From a marine actinobacterium MedAcidi-G1 (lineage in GTDB: Bacteria > Actinomycetota > Acidimicrobiia > Acidimicrobiales > MedAcidi-G1): DNA of 64,000 nt. Numbering within the stretch: position 1 is the stretch's first letter; every line of letters starts with the position of its first letter. Positions 28,150-36,362 of the stretch are shown in pieces. The DNA is taken from the NCBI GenBank assembly GCA_000817085.1, contig JUEM01000006.1, forward strand, positions 1-64,000, written 5' to 3'. The position numbers were made by a program, and so were the translations under genes. Under the pieces are notes generated by a model. That model searched no databases. It worked only from the letters and a program-made list of their open reading frames with translations, and was not told the origin of the DNA.

Positions 28150-28695
28150 ATGCCTAAAGAAAAATTACATCATGTTACTTTGGTTGGTCACATGGGTTCG
28201 GGTAAATCCACGATTGGGTCGTTACTCGGAAATTTGATGAACTGTGATCACGCTGATCTTGATTTAGTAATAGCAAATCAAGCAGGACGAAGCATAGGTG
28301 TAATTTTTGCAGAAAAAGGTGAGAATTTTTTTCGTGATCTTGAAGAAGAAGCTCTTAAAGCAAAACTTTTGACACTAGACCCTTTGGTTATTTCAACAGG
28401 TGGTGGGATTGTCGAAAGATCTTCAAATCGAATTCTTTTGCAAGAAAAGTCTTTTGTAATTTGGCTTCGTACAGATATAAAAACCTTAGCCAAGCGTGTA
28501 AGTAGACGTTCCTCCAGACCGCTTTTAAAAGGAAAAGATCCGTTAGAAGTGCTAACCAAACTCGATAAAGAAAGAGCAGGCCTTTACAAAGAAATAGCAG
28601 ACTTGACTATAGATACCAACAATATGAAAGCTTCAAATGTTTCTGAATCGTTGTTCGATAGTTTAAAGTTGCGCTTAGGTGTAGAAAATGAATGA
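28150..28695 (+). CDS. aroK: Shikimate kinase
   Basis: Phosphorylates shikimate at the 3-OH. Walker A is GHMGSGKST (13-21), DLDLVIANQAGRS binds shikimate, and TGGGIVERSSN and the lid RRSSRPLL are conserved. It has 181 residues. It overlaps aroB by eight bases. The 58-base gap after aroE shows no terminator or clear promoter. Confidence 0.94.
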   Translation: MPKEKLHHVTLVGHMGSGKSTIGSLLGNLMNCDHADLDLVIANQAGRSIGVIFAEKGENFFRDLEEEALKAKLLTLDPLVISTGGGIVERSSNRILLQEKSFVIWLRTDIKTLAKRVSRRSSRPLLKGKDPLEVLTKLDKERAGLYKEIADLTIDTNNMKASNVSESLFDSLKLRLGVENE

Positions 28696-29692
28696 AGTAA
28701 AACTAGAGCTACCCAGCGGAATTTCATATCCGGTCATTATTGACAATGGGGCATTGAATAGGTTGCCGACTCTTATACCTTCTGGAGCCCGTCGCGCTGC
28801 AATCGTCACTCAATCAAAAATCGGAATAACCGTAGAACCCGGGATCGAACATAAAGTTTTCGAAATTGAAGATGGCGAGAAAGCCAAAACTTTAACAACA
28901 ATAGGGGAACTTTGTAGTGCTTTTGCTTCGTGGGGTTTAACAAGATCTGACGTAATTGTAGGAGTAGGAGGAGGGGTAGTTACCGATGTTGCAGGATTTG
29001 CCGCTGCCACATACCACAGGGGAGTTTCCGTAATTCATGTAGCTACAACTCTTTTAGCTCAGATCGACGCCGCCATAGGTGGAAAAACAGGGGTAAATCT
29101 TCCGGAAGGAAAAAATTTAATAGGGTCCTTCTGGCAACCTAAAGGTGTTATTTGTGACCTTGATGCTTTGGACACACTTCCTGAAAGTGAACTGCGCTCA
29201 GGTATGGGCGAGTTAGCTAAGTACCATTTTTTGACTGGTGATCTACTTATTCAAATGGAGCTAAAAGATAGAGTTTCAAGGGCGGTGGAGATAAAAGCCG
29301 AGATCGTTGCCCAAGATGAAAAAGAGCAAGGTAAAAGGGCCTTGCTTAATTATGGCCATACTTTAGGCCATGCTATTGAAAATATTGGCAACTATGAAAT
29401 TAAACACGGAGAAGCAGTGGCCATAGGACTTATTTATGCCGCCGAACTCGCTCATACTTTAGAACGTATAGGTCATGAAAGAGTTTTGGAGCATCGTCAA
29501 GTAGTGGAAAGCTATGGTCTTTCTAGTTCTTTACCTTCCTCAATGAGCAATGAGGATTTACTATTTGCAATGACAAGAGATAAAAAAGCAGTTGAAGGTT
29601 TTACCTTCGTTTTAGATGGCCCAAAAGGTTTAGAAGTAGTAAAAGGTATAGAAGAAATTCTTATAAAAGAAACTCTTGAAAAAGTTCGATGA
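28688..29692 (+). CDS. aroB: 3-dehydroquinate synthase
   Basis: Converts DAHP to 3-dehydroquinate using NAD and a metal. The NAD loop GVGGGVVTDVAGFAAATYHRG and VATTLLAQIDAAIGGKTGVN are diagnostic. Metal ligands include the glutamate in MGELAKY and histidines in LNYGHTLGHAIE and IKHGEAVAIG. At 334 residues it is slightly short of the 360 often seen. It overlaps aroK at its start. Confidence 0.96.
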   Translation: MNEVKLELPSGISYPVIIDNGALNRLPTLIPSGARRAAIVTQSKIGITVEPGIEHKVFEIEDGEKAKTLTTIGELCSAFASWGLTRSDVIVGVGGGVVTDVAGFAAATYHRGVSVIHVATTLLAQIDAAIGGKTGVNLPEGKNLIGSFWQPKGVICDLDALDTLPESELRSGMGELAKYHFLTGDLLIQMELKDRVSRAVEIKAEIVAQDEKEQGKRALLNYGHTLGHAIENIGNYEIKHGEAVAIGLIYAAELAHTLERIGHERVLEHRQVVESYGLSSSLPSSMSNEDLLFAMTRDKKAVEGFTFVLDGPKGLEVVKGIEEILIKETLEKVR

Positions 29693-29717
29693 TTTTGACA
29701 AGGAAATGGAGGAAAAT

Positions 29718-30161
29718 ATGAGTGAGCCAATTTTATTACTTCTATCTGGACCGAACTTAAATCTTCTTGGAGAAAGAGAACCTGAGATTTACGGGGACGA
29801 GACCCTAGAAGATCACGTAGAAGCAGCTAAAAGTAAAGCGGCAGAAATTGGATTTTTGATTGAGCATTTTCAATCAAATCATGAAGGTGAACTTGTTGAC
29901 TCGATCCACGATGCTCGAAACAGATGTTCAGGAATAATTATTAATCCGGGGGCTTTCACCCACTATGCATGGTCTATACATGATGCCTTGGCCAGCTTTG
30001 AAGGTCCGATCATAGAGCTACATATTTCTAATCCAGCATCAAGAGAGCCATGGAGACACACCTCTGTCGTGGCGCCGGTAAGCTCAGGTACCATCGCCGG
30101 TTTCGGGACAAAGGGTTATCAAATGGCAATTGACGCCATAGTAGGCATGATTAAAGAATGA
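29718..30161 (+). CDS. aroQ: Type II 3-dehydroquinate dehydratase
   Basis: Dehydrates 3-dehydroquinate to 3-dehydroshikimate by the type II (dodecamer) mechanism. GPNLNLLGEREPEIYG carries the catalytic Tyr25. HFQSNHEGELVD, IINPGAFTHYAW and the histidine block IELHISNP follow. The ATG at 29718 is chosen because GGAGG (29708-29712) lies five bases before it and it gives 147 residues, the normal length. An in-frame TTG at 29676 would overlap aroB. Confidence 0.95.
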   Translation: MSEPILLLLSGPNLNLLGEREPEIYGDETLEDHVEAAKSKAAEIGFLIEHFQSNHEGELVDSIHDARNRCSGIIINPGAFTHYAWSIHDALASFEGPIIELHISNPASREPWRHTSVVAPVSSGTIAGFGTKGYQMAIDAIVGMIKE

Positions 30162-31255
30162 AAAATAATTTAAATTCAGATTTCGATATGCGAGGTCGAC
30201 TTTTGAGACTTTCCGAAAAATTTGAATCAGCGGGATGTGAAGCACTGTTAGTTACTTCACTTACGAACATTTACTACCTTTCAGGATTTACAGGTTCTGC
30301 AGGTCTGCTTTGGATTGACTCAGATAAAGCTTTACTTTTAGTTGATGGACGTTACGGAGAGCAGGCAGTTGAAGAGGTAGAAAAATCAGGTGCTCAGATT
30401 GAAGTTGAAATGGTTGGTTCGCAGCAGGCTAAAAGACTTAAGACTATTTCTAGAGCGACTAATCGTGTTGGACTTGAAGCTCAATCAGTTACATGGGCGA
30501 AGATGAAGAATTTAGAAGGTGTTTTTGAGAATTCAGAGTTGGTGTTCACCGAAGGTCTTGTAGAAGATCTAAGACAGATAAAAGATAAAGGTGAGATCTC
30601 TTTAATGAAAACAGCAGCAGAAATAGCTGACAAAGCACTAGCCAGTATTTGGCCGATGCTTGAAACTGGAGTCACCGAAAAAGAAGTTTCTACGGCCTTA
30701 GATGAAATGATGATAAATCATGGAGCTGAAGGAAATGCTTTCGAAACAATTATTGCCGCGGGCCCCAATAGTGCACGTCCGCATGCAAGACCTGGTGACA
30801 GGATCCTGTCAGAAGGAGACCTAGTGGTCTGCGATATGGGGGCTCTTTACAAGAGCTACAGATCCGATATGACCCGCTCGACTCGGATAGGTGGTATCGG
30901 AACGGGTAAGCCAGCTGAAATGCTTGAGGTTGTTTTAGAAGCACAAAAAGCAGGATTAAAAATAGTAAAAGAAGGCGTACCAAATGCAGACGTTGATTCT
31001 GCGTGCAGGGAAGTACTAAAAGAAGCTGGTTTAGCGGAAGCATTTACTCATGGAACGGGCCACGGGGTCGGACTTGATATTCATGAGGCGCCCACGCTTT
31101 CTGGACTTACCACTGATACTCTTCGCTCAGGGCAAGTGGTGACAGTTGAACCGGGAGTTTATTTACCTGATGTCGGTGGTGTCAGATGGGAAGACACTGT
31201 GATAGTCACTGAAGAAGGTTGCGAGTTGTTAACCCACTCGCCGAAAATAATTTAA
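30158..31255 (+). CDS. pepQ: M24 family metallopeptidase (Xaa-Pro peptidase, PepQ/PepP-like)
   Basis: A cytoplasmic aminopeptidase or prolidase of 365 residues. The N-terminal creatinase domain begins LRLSEKFESAGCEALLVTS. The pita-bread domain has the metal ligands: Asp in VVCDMGALYKSYRSDMTRS (two), His in GTGHGVGLDIHE, Glu in VTVEPGVY and Glu in VRWEDTV. It sits between aroQ and efp, exactly as in mycobacteria, and overlaps aroQ by four bases. Proline specificity is inferred from the family. Confidence 0.9.
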   Translation: MKNNLNSDFDMRGRLLRLSEKFESAGCEALLVTSLTNIYYLSGFTGSAGLLWIDSDKALLLVDGRYGEQAVEEVEKSGAQIEVEMVGSQQAKRLKTISRATNRVGLEAQSVTWAKMKNLEGVFENSELVFTEGLVEDLRQIKDKGEISLMKTAAEIADKALASIWPMLETGVTEKEVSTALDEMMINHGAEGNAFETIIAAGPNSARPHARPGDRILSEGDLVVCDMGALYKSYRSDMTRSTRIGGIGTGKPAEMLEVVLEAQKAGLKIVKEGVPNADVDSACREVLKEAGLAEAFTHGTGHGVGLDIHEAPTLSGLTTDTLRSGQVVTVEPGVYLPDVGGVRWEDTVIVTEEGCELLTHSPKII

Positions 31256-31271
31256 TTACAAAAAGAAAAAA

Positions 31272-31835
31272 ATGCCAGTTATAACAACAAATGACCTAAA
31301 AAATGGAATGACGCTTGAGTTAGAAAAAGAGTTGTATCAAGTTGTTGAGTTCCAACATGTGAAACCAGGAAAAGGTCACGCTTTCGTGCGAACTAAGTTA
31401 AGAGGCCTACAAAATGGTGTAGTAGTTGACAGGACTTTTAGAGCTGGAGAAAAAGTAGAACGAGCGATTATCGATAAACGCTCTATGCAGCTCTTATACA
31501 GAGATGGCAATGATTATGTATTCATGGATTCCGAATCTTTTGAACAGTTATCTATAGAGCCAAAAACTCTTGGCGATTCGGTCAATTATTTAGCAGAGCA
31601 AAGTGAAGCACAGATGTTAATGTTCGGAAGCGAAATTGTAGGAGTCGAATTACCGGCAGCGGTTGAACTGAAAATCGCTGAAACTGAACCTGGAGTTCAA
31701 GGTGACAGAGTTTCTGGAGCTAGAAAGCCTGCGACTCTTGAGACAGGACTAGTTGTTCAGGTGCCACTTTTTGTAGAACCAAATGAACAAGTGAAAATTG
31801 ATACTAGAACTGGCGAATATCTAAGTCGTGTTTAA
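31272..31835 (+). CDS. efp: Elongation factor P
   Basis: Rescues ribosomes stalled at polyproline. It has 187 residues in three beta-barrel domains. The loop that reaches the peptidyl-transferase centre reads KPGKG with Lys34 at its tip, so this is the lysine-type EF-P. No modification genes (epmA/epmB or deoxyhypusine-like) are in the window. The C-terminal signature GVVVQVPLF-like and IDTRTGEYLSR blocks are present. It is followed by nusB. Confidence 0.97.
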   Translation: MPVITTNDLKNGMTLELEKELYQVVEFQHVKPGKGHAFVRTKLRGLQNGVVVDRTFRAGEKVERAIIDKRSMQLLYRDGNDYVFMDSESFEQLSIEPKTLGDSVNYLAEQSEAQMLMFGSEIVGVELPAAVELKIAETEPGVQGDRVSGARKPATLETGLVVQVPLFVEPNEQVKIDTRTGEYLSRV

Positions 31836-31866
31836 CAATAACTACTGTCACCAAGAGGTTTGAGCA

Positions 31867-32280
31867 ATGACATCAGGGGTTAGTAGCGGTTTTGGATCTA
31901 GACGTGAAGACAGGGAGACAGTGTTAGGAATTCTTTACGCAGCGGAAACCCAAGGAAGAGAAAATTTAGAAGTTCTGAATGAACAGCCAGTCGGTTCCGA
32001 GAGTTACGTTCATGATTTGATCGAGGGAATAGCATCAAAACGAGAGGAAATAGACTCACTCATCGAAAATAACGCTGAAGAATGGCGCTTAGAGCGGATG
32101 CCAGTTGTAGATCGAGCTGTATTGAGAGTAGCGGTACTTGAATTAATTAACTTTCCAGAAACGTCAATAGCTACAGTTATTAATGAGGCAGTAGAACTTG
32201 TCGGAGAATACTCAACGGAGAATTCCAAACGTTTTGTAAACGGACTACTTTCTCAAATAGCTGATCAAGTCAGACGATAG
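31867..32280 (+). CDS. nusB: Transcription antitermination factor NusB
   Basis: RNA-binding antitermination factor for rRNA operons, 137 residues, all-helical. The start region SRREDRETVLGILYAAE, RMPVVDRAVLRVAVLEL and TVINEAVELVGEYSTENSKRFVNGLL blocks are typical. A GAGG ribosome-binding site lies about six bases before the ATG. It ends the efp-nusB run; the pyr leader follows. Confidence 0.95.
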   Translation: MTSGVSSGFGSRREDRETVLGILYAAETQGRENLEVLNEQPVGSESYVHDLIEGIASKREEIDSLIENNAEEWRLERMPVVDRAVLRVAVLELINFPETSIATVINEAVELVGEYSTENSKRFVNGLLSQIADQVRR

Positions 32281-32430
32281 AAATTTTTTAGATCATTTGA
32301 TAAATGAGGATCATAAAATAAATTTCTTCTAAGCATTAATATGCAAACACCCTGCATACGCGTATATGGTAGTGCTTGGCCGTCAAATGAGTCCCAGTGA
32401 GGCTCATACGGATCAAGGAGATAAGGGCCT
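32281..32430 (+). promoter_or_regulatory. pyr operon leader region with a PyrR-type RNA hairpin
   Basis: ATGAG (32387-32391) pairs with CTCAT (32403-32407). CC (32393-32394) pairs with GG (32401-32402), leaving T32392 bulged. The hexaloop CAGTGA (32395-32400) fits the CNGNGA loop of known PyrR-binding RNAs. AAGGAG (32415-32420) follows eight bases later and serves the ATG at 32431. A possible -10 is TATGGT (32365-32370) without a clear -35. It overlaps the end of a perfect palindrome ATACGCGTAT (32356-32365). The bases just after nusB are AT-rich and show no terminator. Confidence 0.7.
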
Positions 32431-32997
32431 ATGGCCGATCGAGAAAGACGTATGACGCCCCCCTTTGGGGGCGTTTTTGTTGCAAGCGCTCGTGTAATGA
32501 CTCGAGACGACATGAGAAGAGCGATAAGACGCATGGCTCATGAAGTGATTGAAAGAAACCAAGGCTCTGAAGACATTCTTGTAGTCGGTCTGCAGACAGG
32601 TGGGGTCAAAGTAGCAAAAAGTCTTGTAAATGCACTAGAAGAGATTGAAGAAAGAAGAATTGAATACGGCTGTTTAGATGTTGCTTTGCATAGAGACGAT
32701 ATCGGTCTGAGACCGGTCGTTCCGGAAGCAGTCACAAAGTTGCCAGATCGGATAGATAGCAAAATAGTTGTAATTGTGGATGACGTTCTTTTTACAGGAA
32801 GAACGATCAGAGCTTCTCTTGACGCCATTTGCCATTTTGGTCGTCCTCGCTCAATTCAACTAGCGGTGATGGTTGATAGGGGTCATCGAGAATTACCTAT
32901 AAGACCTGACTATGTAGGCAAAAATTTACCCACAAGGATTGATGAAGTAGTAGATGTGAGCGAAAAAGGGGTAGACCTCGGGGTGATGAGAAAATGA
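32431..32997 (+). CDS. pyrR: Bifunctional pyr operon regulator / uracil phosphoribosyltransferase PyrR
   Basis: PyrR binds pyr leader RNA when UMP/UTP is high and has phosphoribosyltransferase activity. The PRPP loop VIVDDVLFTGRTIRA, YRDD-like HRDDIGL and RPRSIQLAVMVDRGHRELPIRPDYVGKN are diagnostic. The ATG at 32431 has AAGGAG ten bases upstream and gives 188 residues, but its first 22 residues span a terminator-like hairpin. Family similarity clearly begins near residue 22, so the ATGs at 32497 or 32512 are alternatives, though without good ribosome-binding sites. It heads pyrR-pyrB-pyrC-carA-carB-pyrD-pyrF. Confidence 0.92.
   Translation: MADRERRMTPPFGGVFVASARVMTRDDMRRAIRRMAHEVIERNQGSEDILVVGLQTGGVKVAKSLVNALEEIEERRIEYGCLDVALHRDDIGLRPVVPEAVTKLPDRIDSKIVVIVDDVLFTGRTIRASLDAICHFGRPRSIQLAVMVDRGHRELPIRPDYVGKNLPTRIDEVVDVSEKGVDLGVMRK
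32455..32478 (+). terminator. Intrinsic terminator / attenuator inside the 5' end of pyrR
   Basis: ACGCCCCC (32455-32462) pairs perfectly with GGGGGCGT (32467-32474) around the loop CTTT, followed by TTTT (32475-32478). It is the strongest Rho-independent terminator shape I saw in the window. It lies at codons 9-16 of the frame starting at 32431 and before the alternative pyrR starts. It is 48 bases after the PyrR-type hairpin, so it is very likely the pyr attenuator. Confidence 0.75.
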
Positions 32998-33959
32998 GTC
33001 TAGATATTGGAACTCCTCCAATGTTGAGCAAACATCTTCTCGGGATAGAAGGGACGACTAGAGAGCAACTTGAGTCAATTCTCGAATTGACTGATCGATT
33101 TGCGGAAATAGGGAAAAGGCCTATTCCTAAGGTTCCGGCATTAAGAGGAAGAACAGTAGCTTCAGTATTTTTTGAAGATTCGACTAGAACAAGGCTCTCA
33201 TTTGAAGCTGCAGCGCGTCGCCTATCAGCAGACACACTAACATTTTCAGCGGGTTCATCTTCGCTTTCAAAAGGTGAAAGCCTCCGTGACACAGTGGAAG
33301 TAATAAGTTCTTATGGGGCGGATGTTTTGATAGTCAGACACAATATGGCGGGAACCGCTAAAAGAGTTTCAGAATGGACTGACGCTTCTGTCGTAAATGC
33401 AGGAGATGGGTGCCATGAACACCCGACACAAGCGTTACTAGACTGTTATACATTAAAACAACAACGAGGATCGTTAGAAGGAATGTCGATTGGCATAGTA
33501 GGCGATATTAGGCATTCCCGTGTTGCCAGATCAAACATCTTAGCTTTTTCATCTTTGGGAGCAAAAGTCACACTTATTGCTCCACAGACCCTCTTGCCCT
33601 CATCGATAGAAAAATGGCCGGTTGATGTTTCAAATGTTTTGGATGATGTAATTTCTGATCTGGATGCCTGCTACTTGCTCAGGATGCAGTCTGAGAGACA
33701 CAGAAAAGGTCTGGTACCTTCTTTGCGAGAGTATGCGAAAGATTTTGGTTTAAATGCAAGAAGGTGTGAAATGCTTTCGAAAGATGCATTAATACTTCAC
33801 CCAGGTCCTACGAATCAAGGAGTAGAAATTACTGCTGAAGTGTCAACGGACTCAAGGTCCATAATTCTTGACCAAGTAACAAATGGAGTTTCCTTAAGAA
33901 TGGCAGTTCTTTTTATGCTTCTGGGACAGTATGAAACATCCCAACAGGATGAGGTGTAG
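32994..33959 (+). CDS. pyrB: Aspartate carbamoyltransferase catalytic subunit
   Basis: Joins carbamoyl phosphate and aspartate, the committed pyrimidine step. It has 321 residues. Carbamoyl-phosphate binders FFEDSTRTRLSFE and SLSKGESLRDT, then HEHPTQALLD and GDIRHSRVARSN, are in order. The aspartate loop reads HPGPTNQGVEI, with Gln where many homologues have Arg. No pyrI regulatory gene is present, and pyrC is next, as in the ATCase-DHOase pairs of Gram-positive lineages. It overlaps pyrR by four bases. Confidence 0.96.
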   Translation: MSLDIGTPPMLSKHLLGIEGTTREQLESILELTDRFAEIGKRPIPKVPALRGRTVASVFFEDSTRTRLSFEAAARRLSADTLTFSAGSSSLSKGESLRDTVEVISSYGADVLIVRHNMAGTAKRVSEWTDASVVNAGDGCHEHPTQALLDCYTLKQQRGSLEGMSIGIVGDIRHSRVARSNILAFSSLGAKVTLIAPQTLLPSSIEKWPVDVSNVLDDVISDLDACYLLRMQSERHRKGLVPSLREYAKDFGLNARRCEMLSKDALILHPGPTNQGVEITAEVSTDSRSIILDQVTNGVSLRMAVLFMLLGQYETSQQDEV

Positions 33960-33961
33960 AA

Positions 33962-35254
33962 ATGGGCCTCGTTTTAAAGGGAGGAAAGATTCTTGATAGA
34001 AAAGGTGAAAGATCTCTAGATGTGTCTATCGGTTCAGACGGAAAAATTTTAGATACTGGGAAAAAATTAGAAGGAGATATTGAAGTTGACTGTTCAGGTT
34101 GTGTAATCACATCTGGACTAGTGGATCTTCATGTGCATCTTCGAGAACCGGGAGATGAAGAAGCAGAGACTATAGAAACAGGTGCGCGGTCAGGGGCAAT
34201 GGGAGGTTTTACGGCGCTTGTTGCAATGCCAAATACCGAGCCTGCAACTGATTGTCTTGCGGTAGTTGAACAAATTAAAACTCTTGGAAAAAAATCGTCT
34301 TGTGAAATTATCCCATCTGCTGCAATGACGGTAGGGCGAAAAGGTAAAGAAATGGTTCAGATGGGAGAACTAGTAGATAATGGAATTGGAATATTTACCG
34401 ACGATGGAACAGGCGTGCAAGATCCGCAACTTATGCGCCGTTTGATGGAATACAGCACAGGTCTTGAGTCTCGACTAGGCAGACCCGTAGTCTTAGCTCA
34501 ACATTGTGAAGTTCATGAACTAGCTGAAGGTGGCCATATGCATGAAGGGGAATGGTCTTCGTTTTTGGGAATACCCGGGCAACCTTCAGAGGCTGAAGAA
34601 TTGATGGTCCTACGCGATATAGCATTGTCAAAAATGACAGGAGCAAGAATCCATTTTCAACACCTTTCAACGTTGGGTTCAGTGCAAATGGTGAGAGAAG
34701 CTAAAGCCGCTGGTCTTCCCGTTACAGCTGAAGCAACCACACATCATTTCACCCTTACAGACTCCGCATGTAGCTGCTACGACCCTGTTTTTAAGGTTCA
34801 TCCTCCTCTGAGAACAGAATCCGACGTAAGAGCGGTAAAAGAAGGGCTTGCGGACGGAACTATTGATGCAATCGCAACAGACCATGCACCTCATAGCCAA
34901 CACTCCAAGGAAATGTCATTTGATCAAGCTCCACCTGGGATGCTTGGACTGGAAACAGCACTATCTCTTTCTCTTGAACACAGTGGACTCGATTTACCAG
35001 AAGTACTGGGACTGCTTTCTTGGCAGCCAGCGAAAATAGCTGGGGTAGATGATCGTCACGGGATGACAGTTGAGAGAAACAACTCAGCGAACCTTTGCGT
35101 AATTGACCTAGATGAGAAATGGACAGTTTCAGGGAAAGAAATGTTGAGCAGGAGCTCAAACACGCCATATGAAGGATGGAACTTAAGAGGACGCGTCCGC
35201 CACACCATAAATAACGGACGTCTAGTTGTTTTTGATGGAGAATCTATCAAGTGA
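33962..35254 (+). CDS. pyrC: Dihydroorotase
   Basis: Closes carbamoyl aspartate to dihydroorotate. It is a type I amidohydrolase of 430 residues. Metal ligands are H57 and H59 in DLHVHLREPG, an Asp at 147-148 in FTDDG taking the place of the carboxy-lysine, H181 (AQHCE), H234 (QHLST) and D307 (IATDHAPH). All active-site residues are present, so it is an active enzyme and not the ATCase-bound pseudo form. It starts two bases after pyrB and ends in a four-base overlap with carA. Confidence 0.96.
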   Translation: MGLVLKGGKILDRKGERSLDVSIGSDGKILDTGKKLEGDIEVDCSGCVITSGLVDLHVHLREPGDEEAETIETGARSGAMGGFTALVAMPNTEPATDCLAVVEQIKTLGKKSSCEIIPSAAMTVGRKGKEMVQMGELVDNGIGIFTDDGTGVQDPQLMRRLMEYSTGLESRLGRPVVLAQHCEVHELAEGGHMHEGEWSSFLGIPGQPSEAEELMVLRDIALSKMTGARIHFQHLSTLGSVQMVREAKAAGLPVTAEATTHHFTLTDSACSCYDPVFKVHPPLRTESDVRAVKEGLADGTIDAIATDHAPHSQHSKEMSFDQAPPGMLGLETALSLSLEHSGLDLPEVLGLLSWQPAKIAGVDDRHGMTVERNNSANLCVIDLDEKWTVSGKEMLSRSSNTPYEGWNLRGRVRHTINNGRLVVFDGESIK

Positions 35255-36357
35255 AGAAAGACAAAGACAAAGACAAATTAGTTGAAGCACATTTAGTTCT
35301 TGCAGATGGAACGATTTTTAAGGGAGAGATGGTCGGGACTGCACCTGAAGCAGGACTTGTTTCAGGAGAAGTCGTATTCAACACGGTTCTAAGTGGATAT
35401 CAAGAAGTGATAACAGACCCTTCATACGCTGGGCAGATAATTACTTTCACTTATCCACATATCGGTAATTATGGTGTTAACGCCGATGATAATGAAAGTT
35501 CTAAACCTTTCTGTAGAGGCATAGTGGTAAGAGATTTGAGCAGAAGACACAGTAATTGGAGAGCGACTCAAAGTCTCGATGAAATGCTTACTTCAAGGGG
35601 AATAGCTGGAATAACTGGTATAGACACTCGTCGGTTAACCCGGCATATAAGAAACCTAGGTGCTATGCCAGGCGCGTTTGGGACTGTTGATATTGAAAAA
35701 TTAAAACTTGCTGCAATAGAAGAACCAGGAACCGACAACATAGATCTAGTAAAAACAGTGACTTGTCGCGAAATGTACAAAGTTTCTTCGACTGGAGGTA
35801 AGAGGAAAATTGTCGCCTATGACTTTGGTATAAAATCGACCATTCTTCGTCACTTATCAAATCTGGGTGAAATTACAGTAGTGCCTGCGGACACCACGTC
35901 TGAAGTTGTTTTAGATATGAAGCCGGATGGAGTTTTTCTATCGAATGGACCTGGGGATCCAGAACCTTTGGATTATGTCAGAGAAAATATAAAAAAGATT
36001 CTTGGAAAGGTGCCTATCTTTGGGATTTGCTTAGGTCATCAACTTTTAGCGGAAACTTTAGGAGCCGAAATTTTCAAGCTCCCATTCGGGCACCACGGAG
36101 GCAATCACCCGGTAAGGAATGTAAAAACTGGCATGGTCGAGATAACCAGCCAAAACCATAACTACTGCGTCGTAGAAAGTTCCATTCAAGATGCGGAAGT
36201 GACTCACATTAATTTAAACGATGGAACTATAGCTGGTATTAACTGTCTTAAAGCTCCAGCTTTCAGTGTGCAGTACCATCCTGAAGCTGGGCCTGGGCCT
36301 CACGATAGTAGTTATCTTTTTGAACAATTCGAAGATCTTTTGGGTAGAGCGGGATAA
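35251..36357 (+). CDS. carA: Carbamoyl-phosphate synthase small subunit
   Basis: Glutaminase subunit feeding ammonia to CarB. It has 368 residues: the N-terminal CPSase domain ([25 protein letters not shown]) and the amidotransferase domain. The nucleophile is C260 in GICLGHQ, and GHHGGNHPV and the catalytic His-Glu of [10 protein letters not shown] follow. The GTG start leads into a Lys-Asp repeat from three AAAGAC units; the family-like sequence begins at about residue 13. It overlaps pyrC by four bases. Confidence 0.97.
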   Translation: MKKDKDKDKLVEAHLVLADGTIFKGEMVGTAPEAGLVSGEVVFNTVLSGYQEVITDPSYAGQIITFTYPHIGNYGVNADDNESSKPFCRGIVVRDLSRRHSNWRATQSLDEMLTSRGIAGITGIDTRRLTRHIRNLGAMPGAFGTVDIEKLKLAAIEEPGTDNIDLVKTVTCREMYKVSSTGGKRKIVAYDFGIKSTILRHLSNLGEITVVPADTTSEVVLDMKPDGVFLSNGPGDPEPLDYVRENIKKILGKVPIFGICLGHQLLAETLGAEIFKLPFGHHGGNHPVRNVKTGMVEITSQNHNYCVVESSIQDAEVTHINLNDGTIAGINCLKAPAFSVQYHPEAGPGPHDSSYLFEQFEDLLGRAG

Positions 36358-36362
36358 ATCTG

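Noticed and set aside
32284-32312. Terminator after nusB (TCATTT/AAATGA pairing near 32293-32308)
   Set aside because: The stem is AT-only and no T run follows on the plus strand.
35255-35275. Three AAAGAC repeats at the carA start, as a possible phase-variation tract
   Set aside because: The unit is six bases, so copy changes would not shift the frame, and three copies are too few for frequent slippage.
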